Of a DNA stretch of 64,000 bases, positions 51,182 through 61,006 are shown one piece after another. Made by a program: the position numbers and the translations under genes. Numbering within the stretch: the stretch's first letter is position 1; each line of letters begins with the position of its first letter. Source of the DNA: an uncultured Acidimicrobiaceae bacterium (GTDB lineage Bacteria > Actinomycetota > Acidimicrobiia > Acidimicrobiales > SZUA-35); contig CAMYLA010000004.1 of NCBI GenBank assembly GCA_947259095.1, forward strand, positions 1 to 64,000, read 5' to 3'. The notes beneath the pieces were generated by a model. The model was given only the letters and a program-made list of their open reading frames with translations. It was not told the DNA's origin and made no database searches.

Positions 51182-53707
51182 ATGTTTCGTCTCACCATCA
51201 AGAATCTGGCGGCCAACCGCATCCGCCTCGCCCTCACCACCTTCGCCGTCGTCCTGGCGGTGTCATTCGTCGTGGCCTCGTTCGTCCTGACCGACGGCCT
51301 CCGGTCCAGCTTCGGCTCCCTGTCTGAGGACATCGTCTCCGGCACCGATCTCGAACTGCGCCCGGTCGACGACTTCGGCCAGAGCGATCTGCTGGCCGAG
51401 TCGGTTCTGGCCGATGTCCAGGCCATCGACGGGGTGGCCGCCGCCGCCCCCGTGGTGGCGGCCGAGAACAACATCCGACCGATCAACGGCGCCGGCGAGG
51501 AGATCAGCCTGAGCGGCCCGCCGCAGATCGCCTTCGGCTGGGTCGGCGATGCCAGGCTGTCCCGATTCGCTCTCGTCGACGGGACCGACCCCGAGGTCGG
51601 CCAGTTCACCATGGACCTCGACGCGGCCGAGAACCACGGTTTCGTGGTCGGCGAGCGCTATGACGTGATCACCCCCACCGGACGGGTCGAGCTGACGCTC
51701 AGCGGCCTGACCAGCTTCGGGGAGAACAACGACACCCTGGGCGCAACGCTGATGCAGTTCGACGTCGACCAGCTCCAGGAGATGGTCGATCGGCAGGGCT
51801 ACGACTCGGTGGCGGTGGCCCTGGCGGCCGGCGCCGACCGGGCCCAGGTGGCCGAGGTCATGGCCGATGTCGCCCCGTCGACCGAAGTTGTCGACCAGGC
51901 CACCCTCGAATCGGAGACCAAGGCGGACTTCAACCAGGGCATCGACATCATCGGCAACATCCTGCTCGGCTTCGCCGGTCTGTCACTGTTCGTCTCGATC
52001 TTCATCATCTACAACACCTTCTCCATCGTGCTCGGCCAGCGGACCAGGGAATTGGCCCTGCTGCGGACCGTCGGCGCCGATCCGGCCCAACTCCGCCGGT
52101 CGGTGCAGCTGGAGGCGCTGGTCATCGGGGCGGTGGCGTCGATCATCGGGATCGTCGCCGGCGTTGGGGTGGCGTTCGGTCTGCGCTCGCTGTTCGGCGC
52201 CGTCGGGGCCGAGCTGCCGGACTCGCCGGTGATCCTGTCGGCCAGGACCATGCTGGTGGCGGCCGCGGTCGGTGTCGGCGTGACCTTGGCTTCGTCGATC
52301 GCCCCGGCCCGCAAGGCGTCCCGGGTCCCGCCGATCGCCGCCCTGCGGGACGGCGCGGAGGCCGGCTCGCTGCGCAGTCGGACCAGGATCTCGATCGGCG
52401 GCGCACTGACCGTGGTCGGGCTGGCGACGATCGCGGTCGGCTTGTTCGTCGCCTCGGCGACCGCCTCGGTGGTCGCCACCCTGGCCCTCGGTTCCATCGG
52501 GGTGTTCGTCGGCGTGACGATGCTGAGCCCGATCGTGGCCCGGCCCCTCACCGCTCTGTTCGGTTGGCCGCTGCATCGCACGACGGGTCTGTCTGGCCGC
52601 CTGGCCCAACAGAACGCCGGTCGGAATCCGCAGCGGACGGCCACCACCGCCGCCGCCCTGATGATCGGCCTGGCCCTGGTGGCCATGACGCTGACCGTCG
52701 GCGAATCGGTGAAGGCCCAGCTCCGGTCGACCCTGGACAGTTCGGTCAAGGCCGACTACTTGGCATCGGAGACCGGCGACAACACCGCCTTCCCGGCCGA
52801 GGTGGCGGCCGCCTTCGACCGGTTGCCGGAGACCGATCAAGTCGCCAGCTTCCGCTACGAGGAGGCCATGGTCGACGGCGAGCTCCGGCTCGTCATGGCC
52901 ACCGATCTGGCCATGACCGACACCCTCTTCGACCTGGGGGTCGAGCAGGGTGGGGCCGGCGAAGGCTCGGTCGTCGATCCGCTGATGGTCTCAAACGAGG
53001 AGGCCGAGGCGTCCGATATCGAGGTCGGCGACGTGGTTGCCATGTCGTTTGCCAGTGGCGCCGAACGTGACCTGACCGTGATCGGCATCTACCAGGACGA
53101 CATCGTCACCGACGAGCCGTTCCTGCTCGACCTGTCGACCTGGGAGGCGGTCGGTGCCGAGGCCGGCGATACCTGGCTCGCACTGTCGCTGGCCGAGGGT
53201 GTCACCGCCGAGCAGGCCGACCTGGCGTTCGCCCCGATTGCCGCCGACTATCCGCAGGTCCAGGTCGACACCGCCGGTGGCTATGTCGAACGGATCGAAG
53301 CCACGATCGACCAGGCGCTGGCCGCGGTCAACGTGATGGTGGCGCTGGCGGTGATCATCGCCCTGATCGGCATCGCCAACACACTGGCGCTGTCGGTCTT
53401 CGAGCGGACCCGTGAGCTGGGGCTGCTGCGGGCGGTTGGCATGACCCGCCGCCAGCTGCGGCGAATGATCAGGCTCGAAGCGGCGCTGGTTGCACTCTTC
53501 GGTGCCGCCCTCGGTGTGGCCCTCGGGGTGCTGTTCGGCTGGGCCGCAGTGCTGGCGTTGCCGGCCACCGTCACTTCCACCCTGTCGATCCCGGTCAGTC
53601 GGATCCTGATCCTGGTTGCGGTCGCCGGTGCCGCCGGACTGGTGGCGGCCTGGGGCCCGGCCCGCCGGGCAGGTCGGCTCGACGTCCTCGAGGCCATCGC
53701 CGCTTGA
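51182..53707 (+). CDS. ABC transporter permease, double FtsX type
   Basis: 841 residues. A first membrane helix (~15-37, LALTTFAVVLAVSFVVASFVL) precedes a MacB periplasmic-core domain (~40-235). The first FtsX domain is at ~258-400 (LSLFVSIFIIYNTFSIVLGQRTRELALLRTVGA), then a further core-like extracellular domain, and the second FtsX domain at ~717-838 (LIGIANTLALSVFERTRELGLLRAVGMTRRQLRRMIRLEA). Each half carries the coupling helix next to RTRELxLLRxVGA. It pairs with the ATPase; likely exports a lipid or peptide or transmits force to the cell wall. ATG 51182 with GGAGGA at ideal distance; a longer upstream frame shadows the ATPase gene. Confidence 0.94.
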   Translation: MFRLTIKNLAANRIRLALTTFAVVLAVSFVVASFVLTDGLRSSFGSLSEDIVSGTDLELRPVDDFGQSDLLAESVLADVQAIDGVAAAAPVVAAENNIRPINGAGEEISLSGPPQIAFGWVGDARLSRFALVDGTDPEVGQFTMDLDAAENHGFVVGERYDVITPTGRVELTLSGLTSFGENNDTLGATLMQFDVDQLQEMVDRQGYDSVAVALAAGADRAQVAEVMADVAPSTEVVDQATLESETKADFNQGIDIIGNILLGFAGLSLFVSIFIIYNTFSIVLGQRTRELALLRTVGADPAQLRRSVQLEALVIGAVASIIGIVAGVGVAFGLRSLFGAVGAELPDSPVILSARTMLVAAAVGVGVTLASSIAPARKASRVPPIAALRDGAEAGSLRSRTRISIGGALTVVGLATIAVGLFVASATASVVATLALGSIGVFVGVTMLSPIVARPLTALFGWPLHRTTGLSGRLAQQNAGRNPQRTATTAAALMIGLALVAMTLTVGESVKAQLRSTLDSSVKADYLASETGDNTAFPAEVAAAFDRLPETDQVASFRYEEAMVDGELRLVMATDLAMTDTLFDLGVEQGGAGEGSVVDPLMVSNEEAEASDIEVGDVVAMSFASGAERDLTVIGIYQDDIVTDEPFLLDLSTWEAVGAEAGDTWLALSLAEGVTAEQADLAFAPIAADYPQVQVDTAGGYVERIEATIDQALAAVNVMVALAVIIALIGIANTLALSVFERTRELGLLRAVGMTRRQLRRMIRLEAALVALFGAALGVALGVLFGWAAVLALPATVTSTLSIPVSRILILVAVAGAAGLVAAWGPARRAGRLDVLEAIAA

Positions 53708-53734
53708 TGCGGCCCGGCCCTCGGGCCGGGCACC

Positions 53735-54487
53735 TCAGCACAGCAGGTCTCGACGGTCGACCACCGACCGTAACCGGTGCAACCGGGTGCTGACCGTGCC
53801 CGCTCCCAACCCCAGCTCGGCGGCGATCGCCGAGCGGGGTTGGTCGAGTATCCAGGCCCGGTAGGCCATGGTGGCGGTGAGCCGCCGAGACGACGCCGAC
53901 CCCGGCAGACGCTCCACAGCAGCCACGATGGCGGACCTCGCGGCCAACCCGGAGCCCGGATCGTGATCGTAGGCGGTCGGCTCGACCGTTGGCCCCGGCC
54001 GCCGGCCGCTCGATGACGGCCGCTGATGGTGCCGGCTCCAGGTGTCCGGCCCCGATCCTGTCGCCGCTCGATTCGATCGGGTGAGCCGCTGGCGACTGTC
54101 GAGGATCAGGTTGGCCGCGATCTTGCGGGGCCGCCGGTCCAGTCGGTGGCGATAGAGCGTTTCGAAAAATGCGGCCCGGACCTCGTCTGTCGCCTCGTGC
54201 CACGACCACATGTGGCGGCCAACGCTCCACCGGCACAGTCGTGTCAGCCCGGGCCGCAACTGGACGAGCAGCAGATGGGCCGCCTCGCCCTCGCCCCGCT
54301 GGGCCACCGCAACCAGCGCCGCCTGCATGGCGTCGGTCCGTTCCGACCCGGTGGGGGCGATCAGGTCGGTGGTGGTCCAGCCCTGCAGGGCCGGGTGGTC
54401 GCCGGACCACTGCTCCCACCGGGCGGTGCCCCGCCGTCCTTCCAACCACTGCTGCCAGTGTCCGACGTCGACCAGCTGTCCCGTCAT
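53735..54487 (-). CDS. Sigma-70-like protein (region 2-like and region 4-like HTH)
   Basis: 250 residues. N-terminal half has a helical stretch ending HEATDEVRAAFFETLYRHRLDRRPRKIAANLILDSRQRL, which resembles a diverged sigma region 2. The C-terminus (TATMAYRAWILDQPRSAIAAELGLGAGTVSTRLHRLRSVV) is a helix-turn-helix like sigma region 4. A Ser/Arg/Pro-rich linker (~165-190) joins them. ATG 54487 has GGAGGT six bases upstream. It may be a diverged sigma factor or a simple HTH regulator. Convergent with the ABC permease and divergent from the exported protein gene. Confidence 0.6.
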   Translation of the reverse strand: MTGQLVDVGHWQQWLEGRRGTARWEQWSGDHPALQGWTTTDLIAPTGSERTDAMQAALVAVAQRGEGEAAHLLLVQLRPGLTRLCRWSVGRHMWSWHEATDEVRAAFFETLYRHRLDRRPRKIAANLILDSRQRLTRSNRAATGSGPDTWSRHHQRPSSSGRRPGPTVEPTAYDHDPGSGLAARSAIVAAVERLPGSASSRRLTATMAYRAWILDQPRSAIAAELGLGAGTVSTRLHRLRSVVDRRDLLC

Positions 54488-54622
54488 GTCACGACCTCCT
54501 CGATCCGCCACCATCACAGCCGCGACCCCTCCAGAACCGACCCCCGCGACGACTCTCGGGACCGGTCCAGAATGCGGTCCTTTTGTCACCTCGCTGACTG
54601 GGGCCCGTCACATCGGATTGTG

Positions 54623-54628
54623 TACGTT
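54623..54628 (+). promoter_or_regulatory. -10 element of a probable leaderless promoter (exported protein gene)
   Basis: TACGTT, six bases (GGGTGT) and the ATG at 54635; no ribosome-binding site is present, which fits a leaderless mRNA. Confidence 0.6.
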
Positions 54629-54634
54629 GGGTGT

Positions 54635-55558
54635 ATGGTCCGCCGCCGACAACAAGGACGCAGGGTGTTGTTGGTCAGCGGCCTGGCCTCTGTCTTCATC
54701 GCCACGGCGGTGGTCGTCGTCGCCTCCTTCGGGGCGACCAGCGGAGGCGGCCAATCGGTGGTGGCCCACGCGGCCGAGGTTGCCCGTTCCTCGGGCCAGG
54801 TTGTCGTCGCCCCGGAGGGTCCCGATGTCGGCTCAACCCTTGCCGACACCGACCGCACCGAGGGCGCCGACAGCACCGCCGAGGCCGAGAGCGGCACCGA
54901 ACTCGAGGCCGAGGACATCGAGCGGGCGGCCCGGAAATTCGAGCCCGACCTGCTTGGTCGTCCGGTCGAACCGCCGATCGCCAAGGTGGTCCAGCCGAAC
55001 CCGGGCGCCGACCTCGGCGACGAGCCCTTCGTGCCGCCGCTCCGACCGGATGGGATCGAGTTCGTCTACGCCGACGGCCAGGTCGGACCGATCGTGCTCG
55101 GCAGCTCCATCGACGAGATCGCTGCGGCCCTCGGTCCCGACTACGACATCACCCCCGAGGCCTCGATCCGGGCCGGGTTCGGCTCCGGCCACTCGATCAC
55201 CAACGACGGGGAGGTCCTGTTCTGGTGTATCGAGGAGGACGGTGTGATCACCGTGGCCATGACCACCAGCCCCCGCGTCGGTCTCGACTCCGGGCTCCGG
55301 TCGCGACTCCCGCTCAAGCGGGCGATCGCCGTTCACGGCGAGCCCAGCTTCCGTATCGGGCCCGACAGCCGGGAGTTCGTGAGCTTCGACGACGGGGCTG
55401 GTGACGGCGACGGGTTGTCGGTGCTGGTGGCGATCGGCCGGTTCGGCGGTCCGGTCGGGGTCTACGAAGCCGGGCCCGACATCGGCTCGGAGACCACGGT
55501 CTACGAACCGGGCCAGGCCACGGTCAACGAGCTGTGGTTCTGGGCCCCGGGACGCTGA
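54635..55558 (+). CDS. Hypothetical exported or membrane-anchored protein
   Basis: 307 residues starting MVRRRQQGRRVLLVSG, with a hydrophobic segment LASVFIATAVVVVASFGATSG (~17-37) that can act as signal anchor. An acidic, low-complexity linker (~60-130) follows, then a globular domain from ~145: FVYADGQVGPIVLGSSIDEIAAALGPDYDI, GEVLFWCIEEDGVITVAMTT and an acidic stretch. The GPIVLGSSIDEIAAALG element resembles repeats in secreted proteins where a short helix follows a beta-strand, but I recognise no family. Divergent from the sigma-like gene, so the two may be linked in regulation (inference). Confidence 0.7.
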   Translation: MVRRRQQGRRVLLVSGLASVFIATAVVVVASFGATSGGGQSVVAHAAEVARSSGQVVVAPEGPDVGSTLADTDRTEGADSTAEAESGTELEAEDIERAARKFEPDLLGRPVEPPIAKVVQPNPGADLGDEPFVPPLRPDGIEFVYADGQVGPIVLGSSIDEIAAALGPDYDITPEASIRAGFGSGHSITNDGEVLFWCIEEDGVITVAMTTSPRVGLDSGLRSRLPLKRAIAVHGEPSFRIGPDSREFVSFDDGAGDGDGLSVLVAIGRFGGPVGVYEAGPDIGSETTVYEPGQATVNELWFWAPGR

Positions 55559-55585
55559 CCGGTCCGGCGGCCGGCCACCACCATC

Positions 55586-56290
55586 TCAGCGGGCCAGCGC
55601 GACCACCACGGCGTCGAGATTCTCCAGCCTGGCGTGGTCGAAATCGGCGTGGTGGTCGAACGGGTCGAGCTGGACCACCTGCATCCCGGCGCTCATGGCC
55701 CCGGCAACGTCGGCGTGGACCGTGTCACCGACGTACAGCACCTGCGCCGGGGCCCGCCCCAGGGCATCGAGAGCCGGCGTGAAGATGGCCGGGTCGGGCT
55801 TGGCCACCCCGGCCAGGGTCGAGTCGACGATGGCCGCCACCGACGGCAGCGGCCCCTCGCCGACCTGGCACACGCCGTAGTCCCGCATCTGATCGGGGGC
55901 GGTGCCGTTGTTGTTGCTGACGATGGCCACCGGCAGCCCGGTGGCCGCCAGGCGGTGGAACGCAGCCACGTTCTCCTGGTGGACCCAGCTCCACCCGACC
56001 CGCATCGCCACCCGGAAATCGTCGAGCGCTGCGGGCTCGACACCGAGGGTGAGCGCATAGGCCTCGTCGTAGTGGCCCCAGAAATCGGCTTGGTGTTCGG
56101 CGGCCGGGTGGCCGGACACCGCCAGCGCCAGTACCCCGGCATGGTGGGCTCGGCGGTAGGCGACGATGTCGTCGGGCGGGCCGATGCCGATCTCGGTCAG
56201 CTTGTCCGCCACCGGCTCGTAGTCGGGATAGGTGAACACCCCACCGATATCGAATACCGCAGCTTCTACCGTCTCAGGCTGAAATGTCAC
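55586..56290 (-). CDS. HAD superfamily hydrolase (IA subfamily)
   Basis: 234 residues: AAVFDIGGVFT with nucleophile D14 (motif I, with Gly at the second-Asp position), VAIVSNNNG (motif II), AKPDPAIFTPALDAL (motif III) and VLYVGDTVHADVAGAMSAGM (motif IV). The helical cap contains WGHYDEAYALTLG. Motif I DIGGV is typical of epoxide-hydrolase-N/YihX-like HADs. GTG 56290 puts the motif near the N-terminus; a longer frame extends to 56389 without support. Convergent with the exported protein gene; its promoter region overlaps that of the PH-domain operon. Confidence 0.86.
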   Translation of the reverse strand: MTFQPETVEAAVFDIGGVFTYPDYEPVADKLTEIGIGPPDDIVAYRRAHHAGVLALAVSGHPAAEHQADFWGHYDEAYALTLGVEPAALDDFRVAMRVGWSWVHQENVAAFHRLAATGLPVAIVSNNNGTAPDQMRDYGVCQVGEGPLPSVAAIVDSTLAGVAKPDPAIFTPALDALGRAPAQVLYVGDTVHADVAGAMSAGMQVVQLDPFDHHADFDHARLENLDAVVVALAR

Positions 56291-56393
56291 GTTGACCAGT
56301 GTGGCGTAATCTGCTTGCAGCGGCACCCGATCCGCCGACACCGAGTGTCGACCGGCACAATGGCAAGCAGTGGAGTTGCGAAAGGACATCGAG

Positions 56394-57032
56394 ATGGAGG
56401 CACCGTTTCTGAACGAACCGCTCGATGTGCGCGGCCTTCCCTCGCTGCCGGTCGAGGCGTTCGAATCGCTCGACCCGAACTACCTCCGGGCCCGTCTCAT
56501 CGCCGACGCCATCTTCGCCGGCATCGTGATCGTGGGCGCCGGGGCGCTCACCCTGGTCGTTTCGTTGTGGTGGCTGCCGTTGTTGATCGGCGTCGGGCTG
56601 TTGTCGTTCACCGCCCTGACGGCATGGCTGCAGAAGATCGAGGTCGACCGCATCGGCTATCTGGTCCGCGACAAGGATTTCTCGTTCCGCAGCGGGGTGA
56701 TCAGCCGCAACATCACGACGGTGCCCTTCGCCAGGGTCCAGCACGTCAGCATCGACCGTGGTCCGCTGGCCCGGTCGTTCGGTCTGGCCACGTTGCAGTT
56801 GCGGACCGCGGGTGACGGCCTGACCGTGCCGGGGATGAGCCATGATGTCGCCCTGCGCCTGAAGGCACTGGTCACGGCAAGGGCCGCCGCCGTTGCGGCC
56901 GAGGAATACGACGAGCAGTACCGCGAGGAGCACGCCGAGCCGTACGTCGAGGAGTACAGCGAGCCGCACGCCGAGCCGCCCGCCGAGGATGTCGCCAGCC
57001 CGGAGGAGGGCCCGATTGTCGGGGGCCGCTGA
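56394..57032 (+). CDS. PH-domain (bPH2/YdbS-like) membrane protein
   Basis: 212 residues. An N-terminal soluble segment is followed by two membrane helices (~38-60 IFAGIVIVGAGALTLVVSLWWL and ~62-82) and a bacterial PH (bPH2, formerly DUF304) domain: IGYLVRDKDFSFRSGVISRNITTVPFARVQHVSIDRGPLARSFGLATLQLRTAG. The C-terminus is an acidic Glu/Tyr/Pro-rich tail. ATG 56394 has AAAGGA seven bases upstream. It overlaps the next gene, encoding the larger PH protein; such YdbS/YdbT pairs occur together in Bacillus and actinobacteria. Confidence 0.88.
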   Translation: MEAPFLNEPLDVRGLPSLPVEAFESLDPNYLRARLIADAIFAGIVIVGAGALTLVVSLWWLPLLIGVGLLSFTALTAWLQKIEVDRIGYLVRDKDFSFRSGVISRNITTVPFARVQHVSIDRGPLARSFGLATLQLRTAGDGLTVPGMSHDVALRLKALVTARAAAVAAEEYDEQYREEHAEPYVEEYSEPHAEPPAEDVASPEEGPIVGGR

Positions 57033-58623
57033 CGGACCGATCGAAGATGCCGTCCAGCCACCGCCGCCGGGGCGGCTGGCCACCGATCGTGCGCTGTTGG
57101 CCACGCCGTCGAGACAGTCACCGGTTGCCGTGGTGTTCATCGCCTGGCGGTTCATCAAGAACCTGGGAATGGTGAACATCGGCATCGCCGGGGCCTTCCT
57201 TCTCACCGGCCGGCTGTCCGGCGTGCTGTTGGGGGTTGCGATGATGGCGGCGTCGGTCGGCCTGGTGTTCATGGTGCTGGCCTGGTGGCGCTTCGAGTTC
57301 AGCGTCGAGGGCGACGAGCTCCTGGTGGCGAAAGGGGTGGTGGCCGAGGAACGGTTGACCACGCCGCTCGATCGGGTCCAGAGCGTTGCCATCAATCAGA
57401 AGTTCCTCCACCGGCCCTTCGGTCTGGTGTCGGCCTCGGTCGACACCGCCGGCTCGTCGGCCGCCGAGTTCGAGATCGATGCGGTCGAGCGGCCAAAGGC
57501 CGAGGCGCTGCAGCGCCTGGTGGCGGCCCAACGGCGGTCCGGCGCGTCCCGCTCGCCCGACCGTTCCGACGGTGGTCCTGGCCCGGCGGGACCGCCGCCG
57601 CCGTTCGGGTCCGGCCCACCGGGCGGGGGCGGCGCCGAGGCCGACACCGACGTGGAGATCGAGGTGCTGCGACGAGCCCCGGTCGATCTGGTCAGGATCG
57701 GGGTCAGTCGGTGGCCGTGGGCCGGCCTGGTGGCGCTGGCCCCGCTGGTGGCTCTGGCCGAGGACCTGCAGTCGGTGGTCCCGTTCGACCTCCCGGACGA
57801 GGCGTTGGTCCAGGACACCCTGCCATCGGAGGTGGGGGCGGAACTGCTGGCGTTTGCCGTCGTCGGGATCCTGCTGATCGTGCTCGTGATCTCGCTCCTC
57901 GGTGCGTTCCTCCAGGTGGGGCGGGAGCTCGTCACCAACTGGGACCTGCGGCTGGTGCGAACCTCGAACGACCTCCGCCGCACCGCAGGGTTGTTGAGCA
58001 AGACCAGCAAGGCCTCGACACTGAGCCGAATCCAGGCCCTGCAGACCGATCAGACACCGATTCAGCGGCTTCTCGGGATCCGGAACCTGATCCTGCCGAC
58101 GGTGGGGGAGGGAGACATCGGCGTCCCGGGGGTGAGCGAGGCCGAGGTCGGCACGATCCGCCAGATCGTCTTCGGCCGCGGCCGGGAACCGGTGTTGGAC
58201 CGCAAGATCTCGCCACTCTCGATCTTGCTTTCGGTCCGCAAGCGTGTGCTGATCGTGCTCCCGCTGATCGTCCTGCTGTGGCGGCCGATCGGTTGGCCGG
58301 CGTTGCTGATCTTGTTGGCCATTCCACTCGAGTGGCTGGTGGCCCGCCGCAGATGGCGGCTCCGCCGTTGGAGCCTGTCACCGACGAGGATCGCCGAGTC
58401 CTACCAGCTGGTCAACCGCCACACCGCCGAGATCGACCTGATCAAGGCCCAGACGGTGTCGGTCTCCCAGAGTTTCTTCGAGCGCCGCCGGGGCCTGGCC
58501 ACCGTGAGGATCGCAACCGCGGCCGGGCACCTCACCGTTCCCCTGATCGACCACGCCGAAGCAACGGCGGTTCGGGATCGGGCGCTGTACGCGGTGGAAT
58601 CCGATCGCCGCAGCTTCATGTAG
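57016..58623 (+). CDS. PH-domain (bPH2/YdbT-like) membrane protein, probable TTG start
   Basis: 535 residues. Three PH domains are alternated with membrane helix pairs: domain 1 FEFSVEGDELLVAKGVVAEERLTTPLDRVQSVAINQKFLHRPFGLVSASVDTAG; domain 2 LRLVRTSNDLRRTAGLLSKTSKASTLSRIQALQTDQTPIQRLLGIRNL; domain 3 WSLSPTRIAESYQLVNRHTAEIDLIKAQTVSVSQSFFERRRGLATVRI. Pro/Gly-rich linker at ~185-210. TTG 57016 is the best start because GGAGGAGG lies just before it (57002-57009); it overlaps the preceding gene by 17 bp. Function unknown; B. subtilis YdbST has been linked to bacteriocin resistance. Confidence 0.88.
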   Translation: MSGAADGPIEDAVQPPPPGRLATDRALLATPSRQSPVAVVFIAWRFIKNLGMVNIGIAGAFLLTGRLSGVLLGVAMMAASVGLVFMVLAWWRFEFSVEGDELLVAKGVVAEERLTTPLDRVQSVAINQKFLHRPFGLVSASVDTAGSSAAEFEIDAVERPKAEALQRLVAAQRRSGASRSPDRSDGGPGPAGPPPPFGSGPPGGGGAEADTDVEIEVLRRAPVDLVRIGVSRWPWAGLVALAPLVALAEDLQSVVPFDLPDEALVQDTLPSEVGAELLAFAVVGILLIVLVISLLGAFLQVGRELVTNWDLRLVRTSNDLRRTAGLLSKTSKASTLSRIQALQTDQTPIQRLLGIRNLILPTVGEGDIGVPGVSEAEVGTIRQIVFGRGREPVLDRKISPLSILLSVRKRVLIVLPLIVLLWRPIGWPALLILLAIPLEWLVARRRWRLRRWSLSPTRIAESYQLVNRHTAEIDLIKAQTVSVSQSFFERRRGLATVRIATAAGHLTVPLIDHAEATAVRDRALYAVESDRRSFM

Positions 58624-58660
58624 GCCGGTCCCGGCGGGGACGAACACCGACGGAGACGGC

Positions 58661-58730
58661 CGATCCTCGGCCTGGTCGGAACCGTTACGGAAAGTGTGCT
58701 TTTGAGGTTGGTGGTTTCGATCCTCGGCCT
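58661..58730 (+). repeat. 13-bp direct repeats CGATCCTCGGCCT flanking the groES promoter region
   Basis: Identical copies at 58661-58673 and 58718-58730, 57 bp apart. The first lies in a 6-bp inverted repeat (GGCCGA/TCGGCC) and the second in the promoter spacer. Possibly a second operator in addition to CIRCE. Confidence 0.6.
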
Positions 58731-58736
58731 TAACAT
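58708..58736 (+). promoter_or_regulatory. Promoter of groES-groEL
   Basis: TTGGTG (58708-58713), a 17-base spacer and TAACAT (58731-58736); CIRCE begins at the end of the -10 box. Confidence 0.6.
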
Positions 58737-58762
58737 TAGCACTCGTCCATTGAGAGTGCTAA
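58736..58762 (+). promoter_or_regulatory. CIRCE element (HrcA operator)
   Basis: TTAGCACTC-N9-GAGTGCTAA, a perfect match to the CIRCE consensus, 22 bp before the groES ATG and overlapping the transcription start. It indicates repression by HrcA and heat induction. hrcA is not in the window. Confidence 0.97.
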
Positions 58763-58784
58763 CGCCCAACACGGAGCTACCTGC

Positions 58785-60727
<1,943 letters not shown>

Positions 60728-60774
60728 GAACCCGCCAGGGTTCGGGAACCCACGAGGTTTCCTTTGAGTATTGC

Positions 60775-60807
60775 CAGGAGACCGGGGCCCAGGGCCCCGG
60801 TCTCCTG
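60775..60807 (+). terminator. Strong hairpin terminator after groEL
   Basis: A perfect 15-bp stem with a 3-base loop (60775-60789 with 60793-60807). Two weaker AACCC/GGGTT-type inverted repeats lie between it and the groEL stop. No U-run follows. It is the most stable hairpin seen in the window. Confidence 0.85.
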
Positions 60808-61006
60808 TCGTGTTCGGGGCCACGCCCGCCGGGCCCGGACATCGGGCAACGTCCCGGCGCGTCGAGTCCGGCATCTGTCCCCGGTCCGATGGCCGGGGTA
60901 GCATCTGGCCAGGTGAACCATGGAGGCCGGTCGGGCAACGCCGCCGTCCTCGACGGGTCCGTCTCGGCCCCTGCGAGCCGATGACGGAGGAGAGGTCCAT
61001 GACGGA

